From positions 1 through 35,949 of the forward strand of contig CAIPPE010000234.1 of assembly GCA_903866825.1 (NCBI GenBank): 35,949 nucleotides of DNA, in the 5' to 3' direction. The translations under genes and the position numbers were made by a program. The DNA comes from an uncultured Methylococcaceae bacterium (GTDB lineage: Bacteria > Pseudomonadota > Gammaproteobacteria > Methylococcales > Methylomonadaceae). Below, piece after piece: positions 9,545-17,691 of this stretch; position 1 is the first letter of the stretch; each line of letters opens with the position of its first letter. A model generated the notes under the pieces. The model was not told where the DNA came from. It was given only the letters and a program-made list of their open reading frames with translations, and did no database searches.

Positions 9545-9561
9545 CTTATTTTCCTAATAAG
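9545..9561. promoter_or_regulatory. Inverted repeat ahead of the Gabija pair
   Basis: CTTATT-ttcct-AATAAG is a perfect 6-bp inverted repeat, 38 nt upstream of the preferred TTG start of gajA. It could be an operator near the promoter. If translation instead began at the GTG at 9570 it would be coding sequence. Confidence 0.2.
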
Positions 9562-9748
9562 AAAACTCACCGATTTTTACAAGTTCATATCTAACTGTCC
9601 GCGTTTGGTCGATGCTTGCCTGTCACTGCACGATCAGGTTGAATTATGATTTTTACACATTAATTAATTGGGCATACCCTCCTTCTGGACAAGGTCCGTA
9701 AAGAGGATATTACTTATAAATGATACAACACCATGCACTTGTTAGTTA

Positions 9749-10024
9749 TTATTTTCTCCTCAAACTATCGGTAATCCCCAATTCTGCCGCCGCCTCTTTT
9801 CTGGAATTAGCTCGGATATACCCTTCGTACTCCGTGTCCTCTGTCCATGCCATGTATAAGGTCTTTCCTAAACCCCAATACGCACCACCATCGTCATAGC
9901 CTCCACTATCAATGTTCAACTGGATAAGCCTCACTTTCCGGCCAGGAACAACGGCTCCGTGACTTGATCGGCCCATCGGCGCTCCGTATTTACAACTCAC
10001 TTGACTGGCTTGTCTCATGCTCAT
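9749..10024 (-). CDS. Conserved small protein of the SXT-like block, unknown function
   Basis: A 91-residue protein with no recognised domain. The N-terminal part contains KYGAPMGRSSHG and a basic patch, the C-terminal part a helical segment, RANSRKEAAAELGITDSLRRK. The ATG overlaps the stop of the preceding gene (ATGA), so the last three genes of the block (10838, 10299, 10024) are read as a coupled set. The position downstream of a RadC-like gene matches the run of small hypothetical genes after radC in SXT/R391-type elements, as I recall it. It is the last gene of the block before the Gabija cargo. Confidence 0.7.
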   Translation of the reverse strand: MSMRQASQVSCKYGAPMGRSSHGAVVPGRKVRLIQLNIDSGGYDDGGAYWGLGKTLYMAWTEDTEYEGYIRANSRKEAAAELGITDSLRRK

Positions 10025-10299
10025 TCTCCTGATGCTTTCTTGATTGCAGTCTTAGCCGGTTCTGGTTCAGCCAATTCACGATGGAAAGACATGCAGTGGG
10101 TCACCTCCGCTTCGTTGTTTCCCTTGATAAAGGCTTGCCTGATCCCTTTTCCGGTTCTATTTCTGGAATCCAGGTAATACTGTTCCCCTTGAGTCCAGGC
10201 TGTTTCTGTGGCATTTGCAGTCAAGTCATCACCGCGCTGTCTTAACACGGCCAGAACGTACTGCTGGTTTTCATTTAACTTCTGCCGTGGTAAGGTCAT
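10021..10299 (-). CDS. Conserved small protein of the SXT-like block, unknown function
   Basis: A 92-residue, mostly polar protein (MTLPRQKLNENQQYVLAVLR at the start). I do not recognise a domain; the N-terminal 60 residues could be a helical or winged-helix fold. Its start overlaps the upstream stop and its stop overlaps the downstream start, each by ATGA, so translation is coupled on both sides. The overlaps support its being a real gene despite its size. Confidence 0.7.
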   Translation of the reverse strand: MTLPRQKLNENQQYVLAVLRQRGDDLTANATETAWTQGEQYYLDSRNRTGKGIRQAFIKGNNEAEVTHCMSFHRELAEPEPAKTAIKKASGE

Positions 10300-10838
10300 G
10301 CGTCCTGCCTCTGTAAGGAAGCTAATACGGACTGACCCTCGTTACGGCTATCCGCTTCATCATAGAACCCCCAGCAAGACTCTACCGTTTCACCAGCTTC
10401 ATTCTCAACAACATAGCCATACACCTCACCTGTCAGGTACTGGTCGTAAACACGGACCTCACTTTGTAAGGAGTGCGTGGCCCATGCTTTGGCTTTTGGT
10501 GTCAGGATTTTTGGGTGTCCCGGTGCTTCTTTGAGGATAGTTTCCCGATCCATGTAAATGAAGCCGACTTGACCAGAATCCCATCGACAGCCAAAGGGGC
10601 TGGTAGCCATGGTTATTCCACTGTGATCAAACAGGTATAGCGGCAGGATGACGACTGCGTCCCTGTCTTTGATCAGGTGGACTCTCATGTCCTCCCAGCC
10701 ATCGAAATCCCTGAAGTCAATGTAGTGCTCATCACCCAAATTGTAGCGGCCATGAAAGCAGACCATCTTTCCGCAGTTATCAAAGTCTGTGCGGGGATTT
10801 AAAGGGTTAGTATCGGGTTCGATTTTAAGCATTAGCAT
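10296..10838 (-). CDS. Conserved mobile-element protein, unknown function
   Basis: A 180-residue protein with AGGAG 7 nt before the ATG. The segment NPRTDFDNCGKMVCFHGRYN followed by LGDEHY is the hallmark of a hypothetical family I have seen in conjugative elements, plasmids and phages, usually without assigned function. The rest is a mixed alpha/beta protein rich in aromatic residues, ending in a segment with YGYVVENEAGE and SCWGFYDE. The ribosome site lies in one arm of a weak CCTAT/ATAGG pairing in the leader (10849-10883), which could partly hide it. It heads the three-gene coupled set. Confidence 0.75.
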   Translation of the reverse strand: MLMLKIEPDTNPLNPRTDFDNCGKMVCFHGRYNLGDEHYIDFRDFDGWEDMRVHLIKDRDAVVILPLYLFDHSGITMATSPFGCRWDSGQVGFIYMDRETILKEAPGHPKILTPKAKAWATHSLQSEVRVYDQYLTGEVYGYVVENEAGETVESCWGFYDEADSRNEGQSVLASLQRQDA

Positions 10839-10929
10839 GTTACGACTCCTATTAGTTGAAGCTGGCTGACTGACTGGATAGGATGATCGCCCCCTTGTTG
10901 TGTACTATTATCATCAAATACCCGGGCCA

Positions 10930-11442
10930 TTAGAGTTCCCCTTGCTCAGCGAAGGAGTATGTCTCCATGTGGCCGACGATGATATGGTCTAGCACCCGGA
11001 TGTCTATAGTCGCCAAGCCTTGCTTCAGTTTTTCGGTGATCTGTTTATCCGCATAGCTAGGAGCACACACGCCAGAGGGATGATTGTGCGCAAGGATGAC
11101 CGCATTGGCATTACATTGCAGCGCTTGTTTAACCACTTCCCGAGGATAAACCGACGCCCCGTCAATCGTGCCGCTGAAAAGCCTGGCATCCAGTAAGAGC
11201 TTGTGTTGGTTATCCAGATACAGGACATGAAAATGTTCACGCTCCTCCAAAGCGAGTGAGATGATCAAATAGTTTTTAACGAGTTCAGGAGCGGTAAAGG
11301 CGGCCACCGTCGGATATAAGCTTTTACTTTTTAGCTCTTTTAAAACCACCTTCAATGCTTTGGCGATGGTGGTGTTAAGGTCTGGAACGCACTTGGTAGG
11401 GGCTTCATAAGCTGCAGGTATTTCATGGGTTATTTTGTTCAT
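10930..11442 (-). CDS. radC: RadC-like JAB/MPN domain protein
   Basis: A 170-residue protein with the JAMM metal site HNHPSGVCAPSYAD (H119, H121, D132) and a Glu at about residue 67. It is shorter than chromosomal RadC and lacks the N-terminal helix-hairpin-helix part, as is usual for the RadC-like proteins of plasmids and conjugative elements. Its biochemical role is unsettled; a metal-dependent hydrolase or DNA-processing role is assumed for the family. GGAG lies 6 nt before the ATG. A hairpin (11466-11486) stands just upstream. In SXT-type elements a radC gene follows the recombination genes, as here. Confidence 0.9.
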   Translation of the reverse strand: MNKITHEIPAAYEAPTKCVPDLNTTIAKALKVVLKELKSKSLYPTVAAFTAPELVKNYLIISLALEEREHFHVLYLDNQHKLLLDARLFSGTIDGASVYPREVVKQALQCNANAVILAHNHPSGVCAPSYADKQITEKLKQGLATIDIRVLDHIIVGHMETYSFAEQGEL

Positions 11443-11465
11443 GGTGTACTCCGATAAGACTCATA

Positions 11466-11486
11466 AGCCTCTCAGTTCGAGAGGCT
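11466..11486 (-). promoter_or_regulatory. Leader hairpin upstream of radC-like gene
   Basis: AGCCTCTC and GAGAGGCT form a perfect 8-bp stem with a 5-nt loop, ending 23 nt before the start codon. No U-tract follows on the minus strand. It is one of six leader hairpins in this block. Confidence 0.55.
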
Positions 11487-11556
11487 CAAGTTGGGTTAGG
11501 TTGGTTTGAATCAGATGGCCAAAGCCAGGGATCTGGTGTTTTTTGGTTGGGTCAAA

Positions 11557-11925
11557 TCAATATTCCGAAGGCAGTAACAGCACCCCATCGACGAGCCATA
11601 ACCCCCATTCACCGGGTGGAAAATCGGTAAACGGGATATTTTTGTGCAAATAGTCGTGATCATTGCCATCCTGAACGTGGATTGTCATGGCGTATGCTTC
11701 AACCACTAACTTGATGGCCACGAACTGATCCCATTCGCCCGATTTCTGCCTGGGATAGAACTCAGTGCCAATAATGTCTAACAGCCAATAGCAGCTAACA
11801 GTGGTAGCAAGGTACTTAATTCCATCGGTATACTGCATCTCTTGATATAAGGCATTGCAATAATAGTGTTCAGTACCGGTAAATTGTGCCAGTTCGGCTT
11901 GAAGTTTAGTGGGATCAATAGTCAT
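11557..11925 (-). CDS. DUF6876-family protein
   Basis: The frame is open to 12042, but the ATG at 11925 (MTIDPTKLQAELAQFTGTEH) has GGAG 10 nt upstream and gives 122 residues. FTGTEHYYCN, YTDGIKYLATT and SCYWLLDIIG match what I recall of DUF6876, a family carried by plasmids and integrative elements with no known function. It lies between the VWA protein and the RadC-like gene with its own hairpin leader (11950-11970), in a gap of about 113 nt after the VWA stop. Confidence 0.75.
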   Translation of the reverse strand: MTIDPTKLQAELAQFTGTEHYYCNALYQEMQYTDGIKYLATTVSCYWLLDIIGTEFYPRQKSGEWDQFVAIKLVVEAYAMTIHVQDGNDHDYLHKNIPFTDFPPGEWGLWLVDGVLLLPSEY

Positions 11926-11949
11926 GGTGTTTATTCTCCAAGGGGAATG

Positions 11950-11970
11950 AAGGCACACTGTGGTTGCCTT
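11950..11970 (-). promoter_or_regulatory. Leader hairpin upstream of DUF6876 gene
   Basis: AAGGCA and TGCCTT form a perfect 6-bp stem with a 9-nt loop, ending 24 nt before the start at 11925. No U-tract follows. Weakest of the six hairpins in the block. Confidence 0.4.
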
Positions 11971-12038
11971 ATGAAGGTTAAAGTGAAAGTAAGTAACGTT
12001 AAAAGTGAGTGACCGGGTGGAGAAGGGACAGCAGCGCA

Positions 12039-13787
12039 TCATTTCGCCAACAACAAGGTCTTTGACAGCTCAAATAACAGTGTCCTCAGCTCGGTTAATG
12101 CATTGATACGAAGCGCCATAGGAAATAAATGACTCACGCTAATACCTAAGCCGATACCGACTGTCTCTATACCACTGTCTCGACAGCGTTGTAAGATATC
12201 CAGGGTACTGGACAGTTGATCCGGTTGCCCATCCGTTAACACGAGTAATACTTTTCGAGGTTCACGGCAACGTAACAGAGCCGCAGCCCCAAACCAGATG
12301 GCTTCGGTCATGGGCGTACCGCCTGCAGCCGATAAGGACAAGGCACTGGCCCGGGATTTAACCCGCTGTCCATGGTTCAAGAGCCGGTAAACCGAGTCCA
12401 CTTCCTGACCTGGGAACGCGGTCATGCCGACATTAACGCCTGGAACCCCTTCTAAAGCCAGGGCTAACGCAACACTGGCCGATAAGGTTATAGAGAGCCG
12501 TGTCCCTGAGATTTTTCCGTTTGCATCCAGCAGCTTCGCGTTCATGCTGTAGGAACGATCCAGTAATAAATGAATCGCAGTATTCGGTGCCGATTTTAAC
12601 TCTGACTTTAAAAACAGCCGGGTTTCTCCCAAGCCGACACGAGCCAGGCGGTGTGTATCCAAGCGTGTCCCATGTGCCGTCGATCGGCTATGTCTTAAGC
12701 GTTCGGATTGCACCAGACCTTGTAAAGTAGTTCGCAGCTTCCTGGATTCACTCGTGACCCGATTCAACAAGTTGAGTCCTGCAACCTTATTAAGCGGTGG
12801 TTCACAGCCTACCGGCATTAGTTGGTTACTCATGGATTGATCAGATAATGCTAAAGCGTCCTTCAGGGTTTCAAACACATCTTGATCAATATCCGAGGCC
12901 TCTGTCTTAGATAACGATTCCAGTAAGTTAGCGTGAGTTTGTTCAGGTGTTTCATTGTTAATGTCATCAGTAGTCGCAGACATCATTTCTGTATTTGAAT
13001 TTGAATTACCCGCTTCTTCTATCTCTGTTTCTTCTGGCACACCCTCATGACTATCCCATTTAGCTATTGATTGATCATCAGACGCACTCGAATCAGTCTT
13101 ATCATTATCTTGAGGTGACTTACTTTCTTGATTGTTGTCAGCTTCTTTATCCTCTGCTTCATTTTCAATTACTTCGTTTATCAGGATTAAAATACAATCG
13201 GCTAAGTCCCTGCTGTCTTGTTCAGAATTTAAGCAGTGAGGTACTTTCGTCAATAACTGCTTTAAGCGTTTCAAAATACACGTTGGAAACACTGTTTTAA
13301 AGATGCACTCATTCTGAATCAGTAACGGTTGTAAGGCCATCTGTCCCAAGACCTGTACCCGTAAACGTTTGAGTACGTAGCCATAAAGAATATTCGCCGG
13401 ATGATCCTCTTTGGTATATTCTCTAAATTGACCTTGCTCGATCATGTAAGAAACTACACTGCGTAGCGTTAAACGTGTCCCCGGAAACTCTTTAGCCAAG
13501 GCGTCTTCAATTCTGACATCTTCAATAGCCCCCGCCAAACGTCTACGTAATACTGAAGGGCCATAATCCAGGGTAAAGTCTGAATAGCGAATATGCGCTG
13601 CTTCATGCGCTAACAGGCCCCAGGCCACGGTATGGTAGTTGGTGTCATTGCCGTTATAAGCCGGTAGCTGGATCAGCTTGCCATTGGTATAGGCTTGCTC
13701 ACCACCGACCGCTACTTGTATTCCGAAGCGTTCGCCAATGGCGGCAGCAACAATGGGAAAAGCTTTGTGTAAGGAATTGTTTTTCAT
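12039..13787 (-). CDS. CobT-like VWA-domain protein with HEAAH motif
   Basis: A 582-residue protein. The N-terminal region contains HEAAHIRYSD (61-70) and AIEDVRIEDALAKE (87-100); HExxH plus EDVRIE is typical of CobT/NorD-type VWA proteins and suggests a metal-binding or protease-like fold. A charged, acidic, Ser/Asn-rich linker spans about 205-300. The C-terminal VWA domain has a complete MIDAS: DRSYS (410-414), T491 in GGTPMTEA and D519 in LVLTDGQPD. Proteins of this type usually work with a MoxR/CobS-like AAA+ ATPase, which is encoded two genes upstream. CAGGAG lies 6 nt before the ATG. The process served in mobile elements is not known; cobalt insertion is unlikely here. Confidence 0.85.
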   Translation of the reverse strand: MKNNSLHKAFPIVAAAIGERFGIQVAVGGEQAYTNGKLIQLPAYNGNDTNYHTVAWGLLAHEAAHIRYSDFTLDYGPSVLRRRLAGAIEDVRIEDALAKEFPGTRLTLRSVVSYMIEQGQFREYTKEDHPANILYGYVLKRLRVQVLGQMALQPLLIQNECIFKTVFPTCILKRLKQLLTKVPHCLNSEQDSRDLADCILILINEVIENEAEDKEADNNQESKSPQDNDKTDSSASDDQSIAKWDSHEGVPEETEIEEAGNSNSNTEMMSATTDDINNETPEQTHANLLESLSKTEASDIDQDVFETLKDALALSDQSMSNQLMPVGCEPPLNKVAGLNLLNRVTSESRKLRTTLQGLVQSERLRHSRSTAHGTRLDTHRLARVGLGETRLFLKSELKSAPNTAIHLLLDRSYSMNAKLLDANGKISGTRLSITLSASVALALALEGVPGVNVGMTAFPGQEVDSVYRLLNHGQRVKSRASALSLSAAGGTPMTEAIWFGAAALLRCREPRKVLLVLTDGQPDQLSSTLDILQRCRDSGIETVGIGLGISVSHLFPMALRINALTELRTLLFELSKTLLLAK

Positions 13788-13804
13788 GACATGCTCCTGA
13801 TTTT

Positions 13805-13847
13805 TCAGGGCAAACGACTCCCAACAGGGATATCTCTTTTGCCCTGA
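13805..13847 (-). promoter_or_regulatory. Nested leader hairpin upstream of VWA gene
   Basis: An outer 10-bp stem (TCAGGGCAAA with TTTGCCCTGA) encloses an inner TCCC-AACA-GGGA hairpin at 13819-13830. It ends 17 nt before the start codon, next to the ribosome site. The minus-strand transcript continues with an A-rich stretch, so it is not a terminator in that direction. Confidence 0.6.
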
Positions 13848-13965
13848 TTGGGTGATTAAGTTGAGTAATTGGGTTGAGTGTTTTAAGTTAAGCTGTGCTT
13901 TTCTAAGTTGTTAAATCATGAGGTTATTAAGTTAAACATTTCTTTGATAACAGTGACTGCTTAAT

Positions 13966-15039
13966 TTAAAACCAAAAGTCTGCACCGGCTAATTCGGGTT
14001 TTCTGGTTTCACTGGGTTTCATCAATTCGTCTGTAACAGACTCCGTCTCTTGGGTTTGATCTATCACACCCTCCTCAAAAATGCCTTCAAACAAATCTGA
14101 CATGAAGGTGGTTATTACTGTGTCAGTCTCAGCCTTGTCCGTTTTTGTATCAAGGGGTTGGACCTTATCCTGACCAGAATCACCGTCTTTACGCTGTCCT
14201 AACAGTAAGCCAGCGCCATGTCTTTGAGTTTTATCAGAATCCGCCAATAACATGGCCATCGCTAGAATCTCTCCCAGTAAAGGACCTTCAATAGCCCCAC
14301 GATCAGGGATGCGATTTAATAACTGATCAATATGGGTCACCAAAGGGGCTACGCGATAATCTAAAAAGCCTAAGCCGTCTAACTTATCGCGCATACGCTT
14401 GATGGGACGTAGAGCACTGCGAGTCACCTGATCTTTACCTAGTAAAGATTGTTCTATGAATTGATTGGCTTCAACCGCAATCTCATAAAACATCTGACTA
14501 CTTAAGGAACTGATTTTGGTTTCTAAGCGGACTTTATCCTCGGGAGGTAAGGTCTCAGGCAAACTGACCGTCACGACTAAATAGTCAAAGGCAAAGCGAG
14601 TGGAGACAAACTCTACGGTATCCACTGCTTTTTCAATAATGTTGGCAAACTGCGGATGACGGGCCACCCAGTCTTTTATGGCTGTATCATAATTGGCGAG
14701 GAAGTCAGCTTTGGCAACGGCAAAGTCCTGGGCTATTCGCTCCAGTTCAACCAAAATGCTTGGGGCCAATTCAGCTGGAATGGCATAACCACCCATAAAC
14801 CGGGTCCCGATCCGTAAACAGTTCCGGTCAGCTTCTTTCTTCAAGCGATTAAAGACGGCTAACTGATCTGGATCAAGTAAGCGTTTTGAACCTAAACTGG
14901 CTAAATCTTCAGGCGGTAATTGACTGCCTTCGACTAATAACAGGTCTTCTTTTTTGAGTTTCTTTCTGGCTCCATAAATACTGGCTTCCACTTTTACTAA
15001 AACGAGTTGATCTAAAATCATTTCTGCGGTGTGTGACAT
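13966..15039 (-). CDS. DUF3150 domain protein
   Basis: The frame opens at 15147, but the ATG at 15039 (MSHTAEMILDQLVLVKVEAS) has AGGAG 7 nt upstream and gives 357 residues. It matches DUF3150 as I know it: an alpha-helical protein with IYGARKKLKKEDL near the start, a YAIPAELAPSILVELE-like segment, and a helical middle. The C-terminal 80 residues are polar and probably disordered. DUF3150 genes habitually stand next to a CobS-like ATPase and a CobT-like VWA gene in conjugative elements and some phages, exactly as here, so the three products probably act together. No catalytic residues are evident. Confidence 0.85.
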   Translation of the reverse strand: MSHTAEMILDQLVLVKVEASIYGARKKLKKEDLLLVEGSQLPPEDLASLGSKRLLDPDQLAVFNRLKKEADRNCLRIGTRFMGGYAIPAELAPSILVELERIAQDFAVAKADFLANYDTAIKDWVARHPQFANIIEKAVDTVEFVSTRFAFDYLVVTVSLPETLPPEDKVRLETKISSLSSQMFYEIAVEANQFIEQSLLGKDQVTRSALRPIKRMRDKLDGLGFLDYRVAPLVTHIDQLLNRIPDRGAIEGPLLGEILAMAMLLADSDKTQRHGAGLLLGQRKDGDSGQDKVQPLDTKTDKAETDTVITTFMSDLFEGIFEEGVIDQTQETESVTDELMKPSETRKPELAGADFWF

Positions 15040-15055
15040 GTGATTTCTCCTAATG

Positions 15056-15089
15056 AAAAAAGCACAACTTCCTCTAAAGGAAGCGGTGC
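15056..15089 (-). terminator. Intrinsic terminator-like hairpin between cobS-like and DUF3150 genes
   Basis: On the minus strand an inner 6-bp stem (CTTCCT with AGGAAG, 4-nt loop) is extended across a small internal loop by GCAC with GTGC, and is followed at once by six U residues. It lies between genes of one apparent operon, 22 nt before the next start codon, so it should reduce read-through unless antitermination acts. Confidence 0.6.
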
Positions 15090-15134
15090 CATTTCGTTTA
15101 TAAATAAGGTTATAAATCTCGATATGAAGTTTTA

Positions 15135-16076
15135 TCAAGACTGCCAATCGGTACCAAAGATATCCTGGGCAATTCGATGAATCGCTTCACGTTCTGAAGG
15201 ATCAGCCCTAAAGGTTAAGGCGCGATCTAATGAATACGCCAACGCATTGGGTGCGCCTTTAAAGGACGCCATTAACAAGGCCCAACGCATTAAACCCCGA
15301 GTCGACAAAGTGACTGAGAGCATACCGGTACCGTCTTGCCCACCGATAAAGACTTTACGAATCTGATTAGCGACCTTGATCATGTTTTCTCGGATAATCT
15401 CTGGCATGTTGGGTACCACTGTCGCTAACAGCTTTAACTCGTCTTCGGGTTCGGGATAACCGACTTCCAATAATCTAAAGCGATCCATTAATGCAAGGTT
15501 TTGACGTAACACACCTTGATATAAACCCGAAGCATCGCCTGAACCGGCACTGTTACCGGTCACAACGAGTCTAAATTTTGGATGAGGCACCAGTACATCC
15601 CCGGTTTGTGGAATTGTTAACGGTTTACCCTCGACAATATCATTCAAACCAATTAACTCCGCTGGGTCCATGGCATCCATTTCATTAATGAGCAAGATAT
15701 GGCCTAAACGCACTGCATGAGTAAGTGGCCCGTCCAGCCATTGCATAACACCACCTGCAACGAGTCGGTATTGCCCCAGTAGCTCATTCAGTTCCAGCCG
15801 ACCATGACCCGTGACACACTGGACACCCCAATGTAAACGGGCTGCCACTTGCTCAATTAATGAACTCTTCCCGGAACCACTAGGGCCTGTTAGATATAAG
15901 CCATCGCCTTGTGGAGCCTCAAGAAAAGCCAGTACATCTCGCAGTTGATCTTTACGGAAGATATAAGGTTTATGCTGAGGTACAGCATTATTTTGATTGG
16001 GTTCAAAGCCCTCAACTTTCATATGGGCAGGAGCCTGAATACCGAAAGTATCGGCAATAAAATACGGTTTTAACAT
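15135..16076 (-). CDS. CobS/MoxR-like AAA+ ATPase
   Basis: The ATG at 16076 (MLKPYFIADTFGIQAP), with GAGG about 8 nt upstream, is preferred over the earlier start at 16154, giving 313 residues. Walker A is GPSGSGKS (64-71), Walker B is ILLINEMDAMD (127-137), and sensor 1 is VVTGNSAG (171-178). SXT/R391 elements carry a gene called cobS in this position, and this appears to be its counterpart. MoxR-type ATPases remodel partner proteins together with VWA partners; the DUF3150 and VWA genes follow. The name cobS reflects similarity to the cobaltochelatase subunit only; no cobalamin genes are nearby. Confidence 0.88.
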   Translation of the reverse strand: MLKPYFIADTFGIQAPAHMKVEGFEPNQNNAVPQHKPYIFRKDQLRDVLAFLEAPQGDGLYLTGPSGSGKSSLIEQVAARLHWGVQCVTGHGRLELNELLGQYRLVAGGVMQWLDGPLTHAVRLGHILLINEMDAMDPAELIGLNDIVEGKPLTIPQTGDVLVPHPKFRLVVTGNSAGSGDASGLYQGVLRQNLALMDRFRLLEVGYPEPEDELKLLATVVPNMPEIIRENMIKVANQIRKVFIGGQDGTGMLSVTLSTRGLMRWALLMASFKGAPNALAYSLDRALTFRADPSEREAIHRIAQDIFGTDWQS

Positions 16077-16112
16077 AGGAGTATCCTCTTTAAGATGAAT
16101 AATTGAAAACAT

Positions 16113-16146
16113 CAACCCACTTAACCAAAACAGGTTAAGTGGGTTG
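16113..16146 (-). promoter_or_regulatory. Strong leader hairpin upstream of cobS-like gene
   Basis: CAACCCACTTAACC and GGTTAAGTGGGTTG form a perfect 14-bp stem with a 6-nt loop, between the exonuclease stop and the ATPase start, ending 36 nt before the start codon. On the minus strand it is followed by AUGUUUUC, too weak a U-tract for a confident terminator call. Confidence 0.65.
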
Positions 16147-16228
16147 GGTTTCATTTAGGTTGGTTTGATTTATGGGTTCGAATTAGACTTTTGGAACTGG
16201 CAGTCTGTCTGTCATCAGGCGATTGGAT

Positions 16229-17230
16229 TTAGAACCAGTAGTTTGTTCCAGACAGTGTATTCAACACCTGTGCATTGAAAGGTACTTCAGTACGAGTACT
16301 GTTTTCCTCACGACAGGTAATGCGTACCCGGTCACTGGCTTTCTTACGATAGGGGTTTAGGTCTGCCTCGGTCAGAGTAGGGTCTAAGACTTGTAAAGCC
16401 GTTTTGTAATCGACACTGCCTTGCACCTGAAAACGATTAACCCGAACCCCTGAATGTTCAGCAGCCCGGTAATCGCCCATCAATGCGACGAATTGCTGTT
16501 CCAGCGTGTCTTGATAGTCCGTTAAACGAGCGAGTTGATCTTTCAGATCTTCAAGTTGAGCCTGGTTTTTTCGATAATGCGCTGCCAGTTGCTGCCATTG
16601 CTGAACAGCGTGTCCTTGCGGTAAAAACAGATCTCGCTCAGGATCTTTAATGGGCTCTTTATGAGTGATCACCGCGTGCCAAAAAGCTTGAGCGGTGGTG
16701 ATCAGTTCCTTAATAAAGCCCTCATCACGCTGGATCTTAAACTTCACAGTCTGACCTGAATGATAGAAATATAAATAACCCTGCGAAGCTTCAGAGACCA
16801 GTAATTGATGCTGTACCTGACACCAATACAGATTGTAAGCTTCAGCCTTTTCCTGATTGAGTAACACATCCAGAAAGGTAGTTTCATGAGGACATTTAAT
16901 CTCAACGGGTTCATTCGCTTCTGTTAAGCCATCAAATGAAGCGCGTAGCAGTGGATATTCTTCTGCTTCCGCACAGACTGGTAATAACAACTCTCCTTGG
17001 GTATCTTCAAAGTGCTGCAAGGCTTTCGCTTCTTCTTCAATACCTAAACGGACTAGAGGATTAGCTTCTAAATCAGCCGCTAAAACCAAGCCCGTTTTTT
17101 CAGCCCATAACCGCCATTGACTTTTATAGGGTGAACGATTCATGATAATCGCTGCTTCACTAGCACCAATGCCTTGACGACGCCAGAGCATCCAGGAGTC
17201 TGTCCTTTGAGCAACATCAATGACTTTCAT
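16229..17230 (-). CDS. YqaJ-family (lambda Exo-like) recombination exonuclease
   Basis: The ATG at 17230 (MKVIDVAQRTDSW) overlaps the upstream stop as ATGA and is preferred over the in-frame start at 17257, giving 333 residues. The YqaJ fold is clear: GIGASEAAIIMNRSPYKS (20-37), RASFDGL with catalytic D100, VEIKCP (E110, K112) and WCQVQHQLLV (136-145). The D...ExK set is the PD-(D/E)XK core of phage-type exonucleases that resect double-strand ends 5' to 3' to supply an annealase. The Bet protein two genes upstream is the expected partner. The C-terminal third is a coiled helical region (LEDLKDQLARLTDYQDTLEQ) before a small end domain. Confidence 0.9.
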   Translation of the reverse strand: MKVIDVAQRTDSWMLWRRQGIGASEAAIIMNRSPYKSQWRLWAEKTGLVLAADLEANPLVRLGIEEEAKALQHFEDTQGELLLPVCAEAEEYPLLRASFDGLTEANEPVEIKCPHETTFLDVLLNQEKAEAYNLYWCQVQHQLLVSEASQGYLYFYHSGQTVKFKIQRDEGFIKELITTAQAFWHAVITHKEPIKDPERDLFLPQGHAVQQWQQLAAHYRKNQAQLEDLKDQLARLTDYQDTLEQQFVALMGDYRAAEHSGVRVNRFQVQGSVDYKTALQVLDPTLTEADLNPYRKKASDRVRITCREENSTRTEVPFNAQVLNTLSGTNYWF

Positions 17231-17589
17231 GGACTCACTACCGGTAAGACTAAACAAGCATCACAACGGACACTGGTGACACCACGCTTAGCTAATAACT
17301 GCTGACATCTCAGTGCCCGACCCCTATCAGGAAACACCAGTATCGTTTGCTCAGCGATAGGCTGACACACACCACCATAACTAATCGCCAATGCAGCGAG
17401 TTCGGCTTTTAATACGGGTAATACGTTAGGCGGCGTTTGCTTGCCTAGAATAGAGACTGGAAAATAACGACAGCCCTCTCGTCTAAACAGGGTCGGTCTC
17501 TGATAATATTGCCAATCATCGGGGATAGCCCATTGAAAGACTGACTGCTCATTGAGTAGAATAGCAGGGACTTTGGATTCTATAGGCAT
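17227..17589 (-). CDS. Small protein between bet and exo, unknown function
   Basis: Start taken at the ATG at 17589 (MPIESKVPAILL), 8 nt after an AGGAG; the TTG at 17607 is less likely. The 120-residue protein has a segment QRPTLFRREGCRYFPVSILG and ends in a region with two Cys (RCDACLV). I do not recognise a domain. Its stop overlaps the exo start by ATGA, so it is translated with the exonuclease. SXT-type elements also have a small ORF between bet and exo, as I recall, but no function is established. Confidence 0.7.
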   Translation of the reverse strand: MPIESKVPAILLNEQSVFQWAIPDDWQYYQRPTLFRREGCRYFPVSILGKQTPPNVLPVLKAELAALAISYGGVCQPIAEQTILVFPDRGRALRCQQLLAKRGVTSVRCDACLVLPVVSP

Positions 17590-17691
17590 GATAAGGTCTC
17601 CTAACAAAATTAAATTAAATGAATAGCGTCATCCTCACTGAACTCAAAACTCAAAATGCACAATGCACCCTAAACACATCACGCTCACCTG

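Noticed and set aside
10208-10534. 108-codon plus-strand frame
   Set aside because: It lies antisense to two clearly coupled minus-strand genes and its composition is that of a shadow frame.
15135-16076. Cobalt chelatase role for the CobS/CobT-like proteins
   Set aside because: No cobalamin genes are present and the neighbours are recombination genes; the similarity is at the ATPase/VWA level.
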